Assembly: GCA_964484325.1 (NCBI GenBank)
Contig: CAZAEE010000006.1
Coordinates: 1 to 64,000, forward strand
Direction: 5' to 3'
DNA length: 64,000 nt
Source of the DNA: CAYLXX01 sp964484325
Lineage (GTDB): Bacteria; Patescibacteriota; Microgenomatia; UBA1406; GWC2-37-13
The first letter of the stretch is position 1. Every line of letters starts with the position of its first letter. Below the pieces are notes generated by a model. It saw only the letters and a program-made list of their open reading frames with translations, was not told the DNA's origin and made no database searches. Of this stretch, positions 24,151-32,328 are shown in pieces. The position numbers and the translations under genes were made by a program.

Positions 24151-25944
24151 ATGCTAACTTTTGCAAAACGGACTAACTTCATTTTTTACTATGCCATCGT
24201 CTTTTATATGTTACTAGTTATGGGGGTAATCGTCTTGAAGCTGTCCCATATCCTGCCTGACCGGTTTCCGAAAGCCCGTCCCGAAGAGCAGCGGGTGAAT
24301 GCACCCTTAAGCTATCAACAGCTACTTGACCAAAATCGGATTAAACCGCCGGGTCTTATTGTTCTTGTTGATCTTCATTATGATAAAAATGCCCAACCTG
24401 CAATTTCTATCAAAAATCTTCACGGGATGAATGGCTATGTACCAAAACATCCTGACGAACTGCCTCAAGTGACAGCGTCGCCGACGTATACCCTACAAGT
24501 AAAAAGTGCCAGCAGTGACTTGGTATATACTCTCCACTTTCAGGTACCAAACACCCAAATGAGCGACGCCCTCGGAGATGATAAAAATTTTCACGGGAAT
24601 GGGGAAAAAATTCTTTCCCAAGTCGACTTTGCAGAAGTGATTCCCTGGACTGCTAATAGCTCCCGTTTGGAAGTGGCCGATGCGAGAAATAGCACGGTTA
24701 CCCAATCTTCTTTGACTGACGTCAAGTTTGATAATAATGCACCCAATTTTTTAACCTTACAGACTGATACGAACCAACCGGCCACTCCCGATACCCAACA
24801 AACCCTTAACATTACGTTTATCGGCGATATGTTTCAGCAGGATCTGGGGCTGTTTCACTCAAATGTCAGTCAATTCTCAAATCATATGACATCTCTTTAT
24901 GAACCTTATAAGTCACGGGCATCACAACTAACTTTCAGATATGTAGATAATACTGACCCCCTCTACTGTCGAAATGACGGTGGGTATATCACGTGCGGTT
25001 GCAATAACTACCCGAGTCAACCGTGTGATCCTGCATACGTCATTCAACGGGTGGGCGCTACACCTTGGGATAAGATTATGGTTATTGTCAATGACCCCAC
25101 CAATTATGGCGGAGGATCAGGGCTGGGTTCACCAGTCTCAACGGCTTACAATGGGTCATGGGGCTCTCAGATATTTGTTCACGAGTTTGAGCACGCTTTT
25201 GCTTCTTTGGAAGATGAGTATGATTATGGCATCACGGAGCCGTATACCAATCAAGTCGATGCCAACTGTTATGCCGGTTTGCCACCTGCCGCTCCTTGGC
25301 AAAATATTGTTGCTCAAAGAGATTATTATATTGTCTGTGGAAGATCTAACTGGTACCGGGCGTCAAATGACAGCCTCATGCACGGGATTGCCACAACATA
25401 TTTAAATGCCGTATCCCAAAATATGATCAACTCGACACTCAACAACTATGTTGGCCCGTACACCAACTCATCGTCACCAACAGCTACTTTAAGCTCTCCT
25501 TCAAGTGGTATTTACGTATCTGGTTTAACGACGTTCCCTGCCACTGCTGCAGACGATGCTGGAGTCGGGTGGGTTGACCTATGGGAAAATAATACAGTCC
25601 AAAATACTGCCTATCTGAGTCCTTACTCGCTTGTTTGGAATTCAGGTACTGTGGCTGGACTCCACACATTAGTTGCCAAAGCACATGATTCAGCTGGCAA
25701 TATGGGTACCTCAGCTCCTGTATCTGTGGTCGTTTGTCCAGGAGATGCCAATCATAATGGAACTGTCAGCATCGTTGACTTCAACATCCTTAAATCGACC
25801 TATGGGAAACAACTCGGGGACTATGGGTATGATGGAAGAGCTGATTTTAACGGAGATAATATAGTTGGTATTTCTGATCTTAATATATATAAAATAGCTC
25901 AGGGGACAGACTGCATACGATTCATGCCAACGGGTACTCCTTAG
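24151..25944 (+). CDS. anchored M64-like metallopeptidase with Ig-like and dockerin domains
   Basis: The 597-residue protein has an N-terminal membrane segment (about 8-33) and a long beta-rich region. The zinc protease motif HEFEHAFASLEDEY (starting near residue 344) matches the HExxH..LxDEY signature of M64 (IgA-protease-like) peptidases. A ~85-residue Ig-like domain follows (about 450-530, ending VSVVVCPG), then a dockerin with two calcium loops, DANHNGTVSIVDFN and DFNGDNIVGISDLN. It should be a cell-surface protease. ATG 24151 is used; a TTG at 24121 extends the frame without a clear reason. The mRNA probably has a structured ~150-nt leader, unlike neighbouring leaderless genes. Confidence 0.75.
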   Translation: MLTFAKRTNFIFYYAIVFYMLLVMGVIVLKLSHILPDRFPKARPEEQRVNAPLSYQQLLDQNRIKPPGLIVLVDLHYDKNAQPAISIKNLHGMNGYVPKHPDELPQVTASPTYTLQVKSASSDLVYTLHFQVPNTQMSDALGDDKNFHGNGEKILSQVDFAEVIPWTANSSRLEVADARNSTVTQSSLTDVKFDNNAPNFLTLQTDTNQPATPDTQQTLNITFIGDMFQQDLGLFHSNVSQFSNHMTSLYEPYKSRASQLTFRYVDNTDPLYCRNDGGYITCGCNNYPSQPCDPAYVIQRVGATPWDKIMVIVNDPTNYGGGSGLGSPVSTAYNGSWGSQIFVHEFEHAFASLEDEYDYGITEPYTNQVDANCYAGLPPAAPWQNIVAQRDYYIVCGRSNWYRASNDSLMHGIATTYLNAVSQNMINSTLNNYVGPYTNSSSPTATLSSPSSGIYVSGLTTFPATAADDAGVGWVDLWENNTVQNTAYLSPYSLVWNSGTVAGLHTLVAKAHDSAGNMGTSAPVSVVVCPGDANHNGTVSIVDFNILKSTYGKQLGDYGYDGRADFNGDNIVGISDLNIYKIAQGTDCIRFMPTGTP

Positions 25945-25949
25945 TTATA

Positions 25950-27896
25950 TTAATGAGTTCGACCTGAATTAGGATCAACAATGATCCCTGAGGTATCAAC
26001 TACTTCAAACATCGATGCCTGAAGATTAAGAAATTCTTGATTCATAGCATAATTGTCTCCTGTAGCCGGATCGCCATTGTTCCACATACCTGGATCATTC
26101 CAACGACAATCTGGCACGCCGTCAAAGCCAATGGCTGCGCCAATAGTGCCATCTGCCAAAATCATGCCGTAATTTCTCAATGTTCTCAGGATAACTTTCA
26201 TTTGAGGAGACCAGCTACCAGTCTCTATATTAACATTTGATTTCAATCGAAGTCGTAGACCAAAAGGAAGCGAATCAGGAGCAGACAAACTACCATCGCC
26301 TGAGTGACGAGCCGGCCAGATATATGGCGTCGGGTACGAGTTAGCTCGAATAATATTGTCATCAGTGACAAAGCGCAATGCATGATGGATCATACCACCT
26401 GATTGTTGCATTGCGGCCCAAACTTCATCATACCGGATAAGTCCTGGAAATACCGGTAAACCAGCAGCATCTGCTGAAGTCCAACCATCATGTCTCAATG
26501 GTTGATTGGGATCATCCATATCCCATTTGGCACCAGAGCCGGCCGCATATCCATTACCAGAGTGTTGAGTAGCAAATGTTTCATAGATATTACAAGAACC
26601 ATTTTGAATAACTATTGCGTGTCTATCACCACTATTATTGGGCATGTCTTGGATGCCAACTCCGGTAGGATAGGGATAAGGCCCAGGATCGCTTTCGCCA
26701 CTATAGACAAAACTCATCGGAACAAGTGGTTGATTAGTTGGTACAACGTTATAGGGAATACCATATAATCCATTGCTATAGAGCCCGCTGCCGAATCCAA
26801 CAAAGGCTTTCCCAGGAGGACTCCCGATATTACTCATCCTTGTGATTTGTTGAGAAGATATAGATGTCACTGGCAAATCAGTAATCGTACGATTCCAGTA
26901 ATTGTCAGCTGTAAATATCGGACAATTAATTGAGCCAGGAGGAGGATCAGACCAGTACTGTTGTTCATTTGGCGCACATATTGGCGACGGAAGAACCGCT
27001 ATCGGGGTTGGAGTTGGCTGACTAGCAGTTGGTGTCGGTGAAGGAGGAGGAGGACGAGTAGGTGTTACTGTTGGTATTGGCAAGTTTTTGCGACAGGTGA
27101 AACCAATACTCGCTTTATAAATATTGATGTCTCGTATATTAATGCAACCATCGCCATTGAGATCATAGGGTGAACTCTGGCATGTACCAAACTGTGTCAT
27201 GATTGAGCTATAGTCGGAGATTGTAACAGTACCGTCCTGATTAACGTCTGCCAAACAGGCATATTCTTCAATAATAAACTTATCGACTTTGACGTTCCCT
27301 TGTTGTCCTCTAACAATAAGGGTATGAAGACCAGGAGCAAGCGAAAAGGCTTTTGGTGCAAATTTGTTATAACCAGGTGTATTTAATCCTCGCCAGGATG
27401 CAATACGAGTCTGGAATCCACTCGTTGCCGGTATATCCCACAACATAGTCGAGTCAGTCGGCTCTCCATCTATATTAATATAAAGTGCAGAAGTAGCATT
27501 TGGCTCTTGAGCGTCAACTACTGCTTTAACAATAAACCGCTCCATAGACGGAGGTATTGGTGTAATTGAAGCTATGGGAGGAATGGTGAACGTATAGGAA
27601 GCTCTACCGCCTTGAGTCGGATCAACGGTTGGATTGGGATTGGGCTGGTAAATATAAATAGGCGGCGTCGGTGCACTGATGACAAATGGTACAGTAATGG
27701 TGCCATTTTCAGCTTCAATTGTGGCAATTGGTGGAGTAGGCGTCGGAGTTGGAGTACTGTTTAAGGCTGCTCGGCTAAAAGGATTTGTCGACTGCTGATT
27801 AGCTTTGTTAAAAAGAACTACAATAATACTCAAAAGAAAAATCAACAATAGAACCAAGTAAGGAGAATACTTTGTTTGAAACTCTTTAAGTTGCAT
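25950..27896 (-). CDS. anchored CBM-dockerin protein with an unassigned C-terminal domain
   Basis: The 648-residue protein has an N-terminal anchor (about 13-31), the linker NPFSRAALNSTPTPTP, and a ~160-residue beta-sandwich that starts IEAENG and ends FSLAPGLHTLIVRGQQGNV, resembling CBM6/35-type sugar-binding modules. A two-repeat dockerin follows (DVNQDGTVTISDYS, DLNGDGCINIRDIN), then a Pro/Thr linker and a ~320-residue domain with DRHAIVIQNGSCNIYET, GGMIHHALRF, YIWPARHSG and FGLRLRLK. That last domain resembles uncharacterised secreted bacterial proteins I remember from actinobacteria; the conserved His residues hint at an enzyme. The first half is closely similar to the protein at 32329. 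Confidence 0.72.
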   Translation of the reverse strand: MQLKEFQTKYSPYLVLLLIFLLSIIVVLFNKANQQSTNPFSRAALNSTPTPTPTPPIATIEAENGTITVPFVISAPTPPIYIYQPNPNPTVDPTQGGRASYTFTIPPIASITPIPPSMERFIVKAVVDAQEPNATSALYINIDGEPTDSTMLWDIPATSGFQTRIASWRGLNTPGYNKFAPKAFSLAPGLHTLIVRGQQGNVKVDKFIIEEYACLADVNQDGTVTISDYSSIMTQFGTCQSSPYDLNGDGCINIRDINIYKASIGFTCRKNLPIPTVTPTRPPPPSPTPTASQPTPTPIAVLPSPICAPNEQQYWSDPPPGSINCPIFTADNYWNRTITDLPVTSISSQQITRMSNIGSPPGKAFVGFGSGLYSNGLYGIPYNVVPTNQPLVPMSFVYSGESDPGPYPYPTGVGIQDMPNNSGDRHAIVIQNGSCNIYETFATQHSGNGYAAGSGAKWDMDDPNQPLRHDGWTSADAAGLPVFPGLIRYDEVWAAMQQSGGMIHHALRFVTDDNIIRANSYPTPYIWPARHSGDGSLSAPDSLPFGLRLRLKSNVNIETGSWSPQMKVILRTLRNYGMILADGTIGAAIGFDGVPDCRWNDPGMWNNGDPATGDNYAMNQEFLNLQASMFEVVDTSGIIVDPNSGRTH

Positions 27897-27918
27897 AGTA
27901 ATTTAGATCTATGAATTC

Positions 27919-27947
27919 AGACTAACTAATATAATCTTGCTTGTCAA
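27919..27947 (-). promoter_or_regulatory. promoter of the gene at 27896
   Basis: On the minus strand: TTGACA (27942-27947), 17 bp, TAGTCT (27919-27924). The ATG is 22 nt further, giving a short leader rather than a leaderless start; the paralog at 33849 has the same arrangement. Confidence 0.6.
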
Positions 27948-28035
27948 TTGTAAATGTGTAAATGCAATACATTAGTGAAGCTCTGTTTCCGTCAGAAAAT
28001 TACGTTAAACCATATAGTATAATTAGTAGATATCA

Positions 28036-28109
28036 GGAGTCATAGCTCAATTGGTTAGAGCGCTGCCCTGTCACGGCAGAGGTTGGGGGTTCGAGCCCCC
28101 TTGGCTCCG
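28036..28109 (+). tRNA. tRNA-Asp (anticodon GTC)
   Basis: A 74-nt cloverleaf: acceptor GGAGTCA/TGGCTCC, D-arm GCTC/GAGC, anticodon loop CTGTCAC giving GTC, T-arm GGGGG-TTCGAGC-CCCCT, discriminator G. TATAAT at 28018-28023 is a likely -10 box. CCA is not encoded. Confidence 0.95.
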
Positions 28110-28160
28110 CAAATATCTTATATAGAGCCCTGCAACAATCTAAAATTCCAAACCCACCTC

Positions 28161-28189
28161 TTGACAGTCGACTCGATGTACTGTATACT
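28161..28189 (+). promoter_or_regulatory. strong promoter of a mini-transcript
   Basis: TTGACA (28161-28166), exactly 17 bp, TATACT (28184-28189). A terminator follows within ~15 nt of the expected start near 28196, so it does not simply serve the next gene. Confidence 0.7.
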
Positions 28190-28195
28190 TTTTTC

Positions 28196-28237
28196 ATAAT
28201 CACCTCAGCTAGTGCGCAAGCCCGCTGAGGTTTTTTT
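28196..28237 (+). ncRNA. candidate ~42-nt hairpin RNA ending in an intrinsic terminator
   Basis: ACCTCAGC (28202-28209) and GCTGAGGT (28224-28231) form an 8-bp stem followed by T7 (28231-28237). The loop contains GCGCAAGC, able to form a GCAA tetraloop on a 2-bp stem. With the promoter just upstream, the unit encodes a transcript of about 42 nt. It may be a tiny RNA, or an attenuator for the NYN gene, which also has its own TATAAT at 28243-28248. Confidence 0.45.
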
Positions 28238-28255
28238 GATGGTATAATTGTCTAG

Positions 28256-28828
28256 GTGAATGAAACAATACTTTTTATTGATGGAGAAAATTTCATATAT
28301 AAACTCGAAGATATCTTAAGAGAGAAAAGAATTGATAAAAATAAAGTCGATCTTTCAACTATTGATTTCAATCTTTTATTTGAGAAGCCACTAAGAAATT
28401 TTAAACTAACCAGGAAGATTTTTTATGCAGCAAGACTACATGTATATCCTGATACTAAAAAAAGGTCTGAAGTTTTGATTAAATTTCAGCGAAAGTTGCG
28501 TAATACTCTTGTGAAACAAGGATTTGAATTTATCATCGCGGGAAATGTAAGAGCACAAGAAGTCGATGGAAAATTGATATTTAAAGAAAAAGGTGTTGAT
28601 GTAAAAATTGCCGTAGATATGGTCTCCTGGGCATGTGACAAAAAAATGCATAGAGCAATTCTTTGCAGTTCAGATTCAGACCTGCAGCCTGCCATAAAAG
28701 AATCACTGAGAAGAAAAGTTGAAGTAGTATATCTTGGATTTGAGATGAATCCTAATAAAGGGCTAACAGCCACCACAAGTAGAACTATTTTATTTAGGAA
28801 TTCAGAAATTCTTGAGGTAATCCAATAA
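28256..28828 (+). CDS. NYN domain (PIN-like) putative ribonuclease
   Basis: The 190-residue protein starts ILFIDGENF, the first acidic motif of NYN/LabA-like PIN-fold nucleases, and carries later acidic motifs in VDVKIAVDM (about residues 118-126) and CSSDSDLQPAI (about 140-150). Such proteins are metal-dependent RNases. The start is GTG at 28256; the nearby ATG at 28260 is out of frame. TATAAT (28243-28248) ends 7 nt before the GTG. A separate promoter-terminator unit lies just upstream. It is probably cytoplasmic, and its target is unknown. Confidence 0.82.
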   Translation: MNETILFIDGENFIYKLEDILREKRIDKNKVDLSTIDFNLLFEKPLRNFKLTRKIFYAARLHVYPDTKKRSEVLIKFQRKLRNTLVKQGFEFIIAGNVRAQEVDGKLIFKEKGVDVKIAVDMVSWACDKKMHRAILCSSDSDLQPAIKESLRRKVEVVYLGFEMNPNKGLTATTSRTILFRNSEILEVIQ

Positions 28829-28875
28829 AAATCGTTTATACAGAGTATACTTATATTGATTCTCCAACCTAAAGC

Positions 28876-29796
28876 ATGTTGAAATTAAAACGCTCTGAAC
28901 ATAATCCTATCTTAAGCCCGTCTGATGAGCTGTGGGAAAATAAACTCGTTTTCAATCCTGGTGCAATCATGGTCAATGAGGAGATCTATTTAATTTATCG
29001 TGCCATGGGTCAGCGTGAAAATTATTCGCGACTTGGTTTGGCCATAAGTCAAGACGGAATAAATTTTAAAAGAAATAAAACACCTTTATACTATGGTAAA
29101 GGTCATCCTGATGAATCACTGGGTATTGAAGATCCAAGAGTCGTCAAAATTGACGATACATATTATCTTACCTATACTGCAGTTTCTGAAGATCTTGAGG
29201 CTGAAGTCAATCGTGGATGGAAGGAACAAATCGCCAAAAAGCCCCGCATTGCCCTTTCGACAACAAAAGATTTCAAAACTTATATTGATCATGACGTGAT
29301 TATTCCGAATTTATCAGGGAAAAACTCCAGTTTTTTTCCACGGAGGGTAAACGATGAATTTTGGTTACTGTATAGAGCTGGCGTTGGCAAAACCTACTTT
29401 GGCCATTCACCTTCACTCACGCACTGGCCTGATGTTCATCAAGTTTTTGAAGAACGACCTGGTATGTGGGACTGCATACGAACAGGGATTGGAGCACCGC
29501 CGATTGAAACTGAGAAAGGTTGGCTACTGTTTTATCATGGAGTGTGCGAGTCAAATATCTATCGATTAGGTATTATGTTTCTCGATCTTGAAGACCCAAC
29601 TAAAATTCTGTACCGTTCACCAGAGCCGATTCTTGAGCCACAAGAAAAGTACGAGAAACTAGGATTCATACCCAATGTAGTTTTTACCTGTGGCGCTATC
29701 GAGAAAGATGACCTCTATTATGTCTATTACGGCGCCGCTGATCAAGTGATCGGTTTGGCAACCGTTGAAAAAAAATTAGTATTAGGCCTTTTTTAG
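28876..29796 (+). CDS. GH130-family glycoside phosphorylase or hydrolase
   Basis: GH130 enzymes act on beta-mannosides, mostly by phosphorolysis, releasing mannose 1-phosphate. The 306-residue protein has the family's five-bladed propeller features: NPGAIMVNEEIYLIYRAMG, SRLGLAISQDGINFKR, the catalytic Asp in GIEDPRVV (about residue 79), and YHGVCESNIYRLGIMFLD and YYGAADQVIGLATV near the C-terminus. No signal peptide is present, so it should be cytoplasmic. It overlaps the convergent GT4 gene by 15 nt; the pairing of a GH130 with a glycosyltransferase is a recurring arrangement. The released sugar phosphate could feed the phosphomannomutase at 4867. Confidence 0.85.
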   Translation: MLKLKRSEHNPILSPSDELWENKLVFNPGAIMVNEEIYLIYRAMGQRENYSRLGLAISQDGINFKRNKTPLYYGKGHPDESLGIEDPRVVKIDDTYYLTYTAVSEDLEAEVNRGWKEQIAKKPRIALSTTKDFKTYIDHDVIIPNLSGKNSSFFPRRVNDEFWLLYRAGVGKTYFGHSPSLTHWPDVHQVFEERPGMWDCIRTGIGAPPIETEKGWLLFYHGVCESNIYRLGIMFLDLEDPTKILYRSPEPILEPQEKYEKLGFIPNVVFTCGAIEKDDLYYVYYGAADQVIGLATVEKKLVLGLF

Positions 29797-32004
29797 ATAC
29801 TGCTGCAGTGAGAGGTTCGCCATCAAGAAACAAACAATAGACTCGGCTCCTTCATTTTGATTCACTCCTCGTAAATTTAAGCCATCATGAACACCTTTTG
29901 TTTCAAGATCATAGATATACCGATGATTTCTATTACTTCCAAAAAACCATTCAAATGCCAGTAAGGCCTTATTAACGTACTGCTTGTCGTTGACTGCTTG
30001 TGCTGCAAATATATACGCCTCTACTGCTCCTCCTGCCTCAAGTGGTTGCTGATCGTAATCTGCTTTTGACTGTCCTTTTTTGAACCACCCTTCTTGCCCG
30101 ATAAAATCAAAATAACCCTTCTTTGAATTAAAGTTACAGGCTGTAATAAACTCAAGCGTTGCCAAGGCAACTTCTTTATACTTTTTATTTTGAGTTACCA
30201 TATAAGCTGCAAAAAGTGACTGGGGTAAACGAAAGTTATCGTAGGTTATGATATCTTCAAACCATTGCCACTCCTTGTCTGATGATTTCGTATATGCTTC
30301 AACAAGAAAATCTGCCAATGTTATCAGATTACTCATCGCAGCCTGTGATTTATCGGTTTTGTTTTGATACGTAATGATGTAATAATATAATCCTAGAATT
30401 GAGTATGAGGCAGTCCGTAAATCTCGGATATGTTTTAGCTGATCAAGACTTGTATTGAAAATTGAGTGAATAGGTTGAGTTAAGGTAGTATCTTTATTTC
30501 GATATAGGTATACTCCCAAAGCCCAGATTGCTTTTCCAAAAGTATCAGCGTTGTCTTGACTATCAGTCCAATTCCGGTGAAAATTAAGAAAATTGTGGAA
30601 TTTGCCATCTGATTCTTGTGCATATTCTAAGAAACTTAGATAAATATTGATCAGTTGAGGAATATTGTTAGTTTTTATCTGATCAGATAGTTGATTATTT
30701 AGATGAGATACAACGATTAAAGCTCTCGCATTGTCATCGGTACTGTATCCAAATTTTCTGTTGGGAATAATATGATGCGCGTGTTGAATAATACCTACGG
30801 AGTCTGTTAAATGAGCTAAATAGGCTATATCGATCGGACTAGTAATGAACTTTTTAGTCTTTAACTTTATATCTCTCTCTTGTTGAAGTACTCGGGTGTA
30901 TAAACTACTATGTTTTTTAGCTACGTTTGACCACTGCATTTCTTTTCGCAGGGCCTGTGCTTTTAACTCTTTATTATGTCTCTTCTCAGGTTTGTTATAT
31001 AAATCGGCAATTGCACCTGCAATAGCATCCTTATCCCGAAACGGTACCAGCGTGCCGCGGCCGTTTGCTAAGATATTTTTGGCATACACATACTCGGTTG
31101 AGATACACGCTTTTCCAGCTCCGATAGCATAGGACAAAGTACCTGAGGTTATTTGTTGTGGATCCAAGTACGGGGTAATATATACATCAGTTGCCGCCAA
31201 TAAAAGCTGTAACTCTTCTAGGGGGACGTACTTATTTTTGAAAACAACATGCTTTTCTAAATGTAATTTTTTAACCAACTCAATAAGCTCATTACGGTAA
31301 GATTCTCCTTCGCTAATTTTGACAAGTGGATGTGTTTCGCCGATGATCAAAAAAACAAGGGAAGGAATTTGGGACGAAACTTTCGCAACTGCTTCAATAG
31401 CGTACTCAATGCCTTTATTGCGACTCAGAAGATTGTTTGCAAGTAAAATAAACTTATTTGAAAAACCGATGAGCTTTTTGGCTTTCTTGTTATCCATATC
31501 AACAATAGGTGCTCCATGTAAAATAATGTCAATATCAGATGAGTCAATGCCATAAATTGACTTGATGCGATCTTTAGCAATTTCATCCATGACGATTATT
31601 TTTCGGCTTAACCGAGCAAGTTCTTGTATAATTCGTCTTTGGTTTGCTGAAGGAGTAAGTAGAATCGTATGAAACGTTGTAAAAAGAGGTTTTGTTATTT
31701 CTGAGGCAAACTCCAGGATAAACTCACCATCACGTCCTCCATAAAGCCCAAACTCATGTTGAATATGAACAATCTCAGTTTCACTGGTATTAACAAAATG
31801 AGCACCCGTATGGTATTCTTCAATTTTCTCCTGTTCAATAGTCCGCGTGACGGGGTCAGAATAAGAAAGGGGAATAATCGGGTTGTCCATGGCAATGATA
31901 GAGACAGTGTCTCCTTGATGCTGTAACTCCATAGCCAGATCTCGCGTGTACGTGGCGATGCCACATTTTCTTGGTATAAATGATGACACAAATGTAATAT
32001 GCAT
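29782..32004 (-). CDS. GT4 glycosyltransferase fused to an (alpha/alpha) barrel domain
   Basis: The 740-residue protein joins two parts. Residues 1 to ~380 form a GT-B glycosyltransferase of the GT4 type: HITFVSSFIPRKCGIATYTRDL at the start (in part), KFILLANNLLSRNKGIEYA, VYITPYLDPQQITSGTLSYA and a GRGTLVPF loop match the donor-binding half. Residues ~400-740 contain repeated helical pairs with FGYSTDDNARALIV, YDNFRLPQSLFAAY and DGLNLRG, similar to (alpha/alpha)6-barrel sugar-acting proteins. The ATG at 32004 fits the family start; the longer frame begins at 32058 and would overlap the small gene upstream. It is convergent with GH130. Confidence 0.78.
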   Translation of the reverse strand: MHITFVSSFIPRKCGIATYTRDLAMELQHQGDTVSIIAMDNPIIPLSYSDPVTRTIEQEKIEEYHTGAHFVNTSETEIVHIQHEFGLYGGRDGEFILEFASEITKPLFTTFHTILLTPSANQRRIIQELARLSRKIIVMDEIAKDRIKSIYGIDSSDIDIILHGAPIVDMDNKKAKKLIGFSNKFILLANNLLSRNKGIEYAIEAVAKVSSQIPSLVFLIIGETHPLVKISEGESYRNELIELVKKLHLEKHVVFKNKYVPLEELQLLLAATDVYITPYLDPQQITSGTLSYAIGAGKACISTEYVYAKNILANGRGTLVPFRDKDAIAGAIADLYNKPEKRHNKELKAQALRKEMQWSNVAKKHSSLYTRVLQQERDIKLKTKKFITSPIDIAYLAHLTDSVGIIQHAHHIIPNRKFGYSTDDNARALIVVSHLNNQLSDQIKTNNIPQLINIYLSFLEYAQESDGKFHNFLNFHRNWTDSQDNADTFGKAIWALGVYLYRNKDTTLTQPIHSIFNTSLDQLKHIRDLRTASYSILGLYYYIITYQNKTDKSQAAMSNLITLADFLVEAYTKSSDKEWQWFEDIITYDNFRLPQSLFAAYMVTQNKKYKEVALATLEFITACNFNSKKGYFDFIGQEGWFKKGQSKADYDQQPLEAGGAVEAYIFAAQAVNDKQYVNKALLAFEWFFGSNRNHRYIYDLETKGVHDGLNLRGVNQNEGAESIVCFLMANLSLQQYLKKA

Positions 32005-32032
32005 AAGTATTGATAGTAATTTTAAACGACTT

Positions 32033-32254
32033 TTATTTAGGTAAGCTCTCCTTTTCAAGTGCTTTAGTATATTCTGTCTCGGTAATCACATGCGCATCAC
32101 TGATAACTTGATCTACAGAATAAGGAATGCCTGATGTAGTTTGACTGAATATCTCATTTGTATCGATATCCAAATCAAGCTTTATGTAGACCTTGCTTTC
32201 ACTTACAAAATATGCTGGAAAATTCAGCTCATACCCAGTCTTACTGGAGTCCAT
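32033..32254 (-). CDS. small hypothetical protein
   Basis: The 73-residue acidic protein has no membrane segment or known motif. It contains a beta-like N-terminal half (YELNFPAYFV, KVYIKLDLDI) and a charged C-terminal half. A minus-strand TATACT lies 24 nt before the ATG. It sits directly upstream of the GT4 gene on the same strand with a 28-nt gap, so the two are probably co-transcribed. Confidence 0.5.
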   Translation of the reverse strand: MDSSKTGYELNFPAYFVSESKVYIKLDLDIDTNEIFSQTTSGIPYSVDQVISDAHVITETEYTKALEKESLPK

Positions 32255-32328
32255 GTAGTCACCATTCTTTCTACTTTAAGTATACACCTATTTTAATTTT
32301 TGCGAGAGGAATCAACGTGGTAAGCAGA

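Noticed and set aside
24974..25405. 143-codon plus-strand frame inside the M64-type protease gene
   Set aside because: It lies wholly within a gene with clear catalytic and dockerin motifs in another frame and encodes no recognisable motif.
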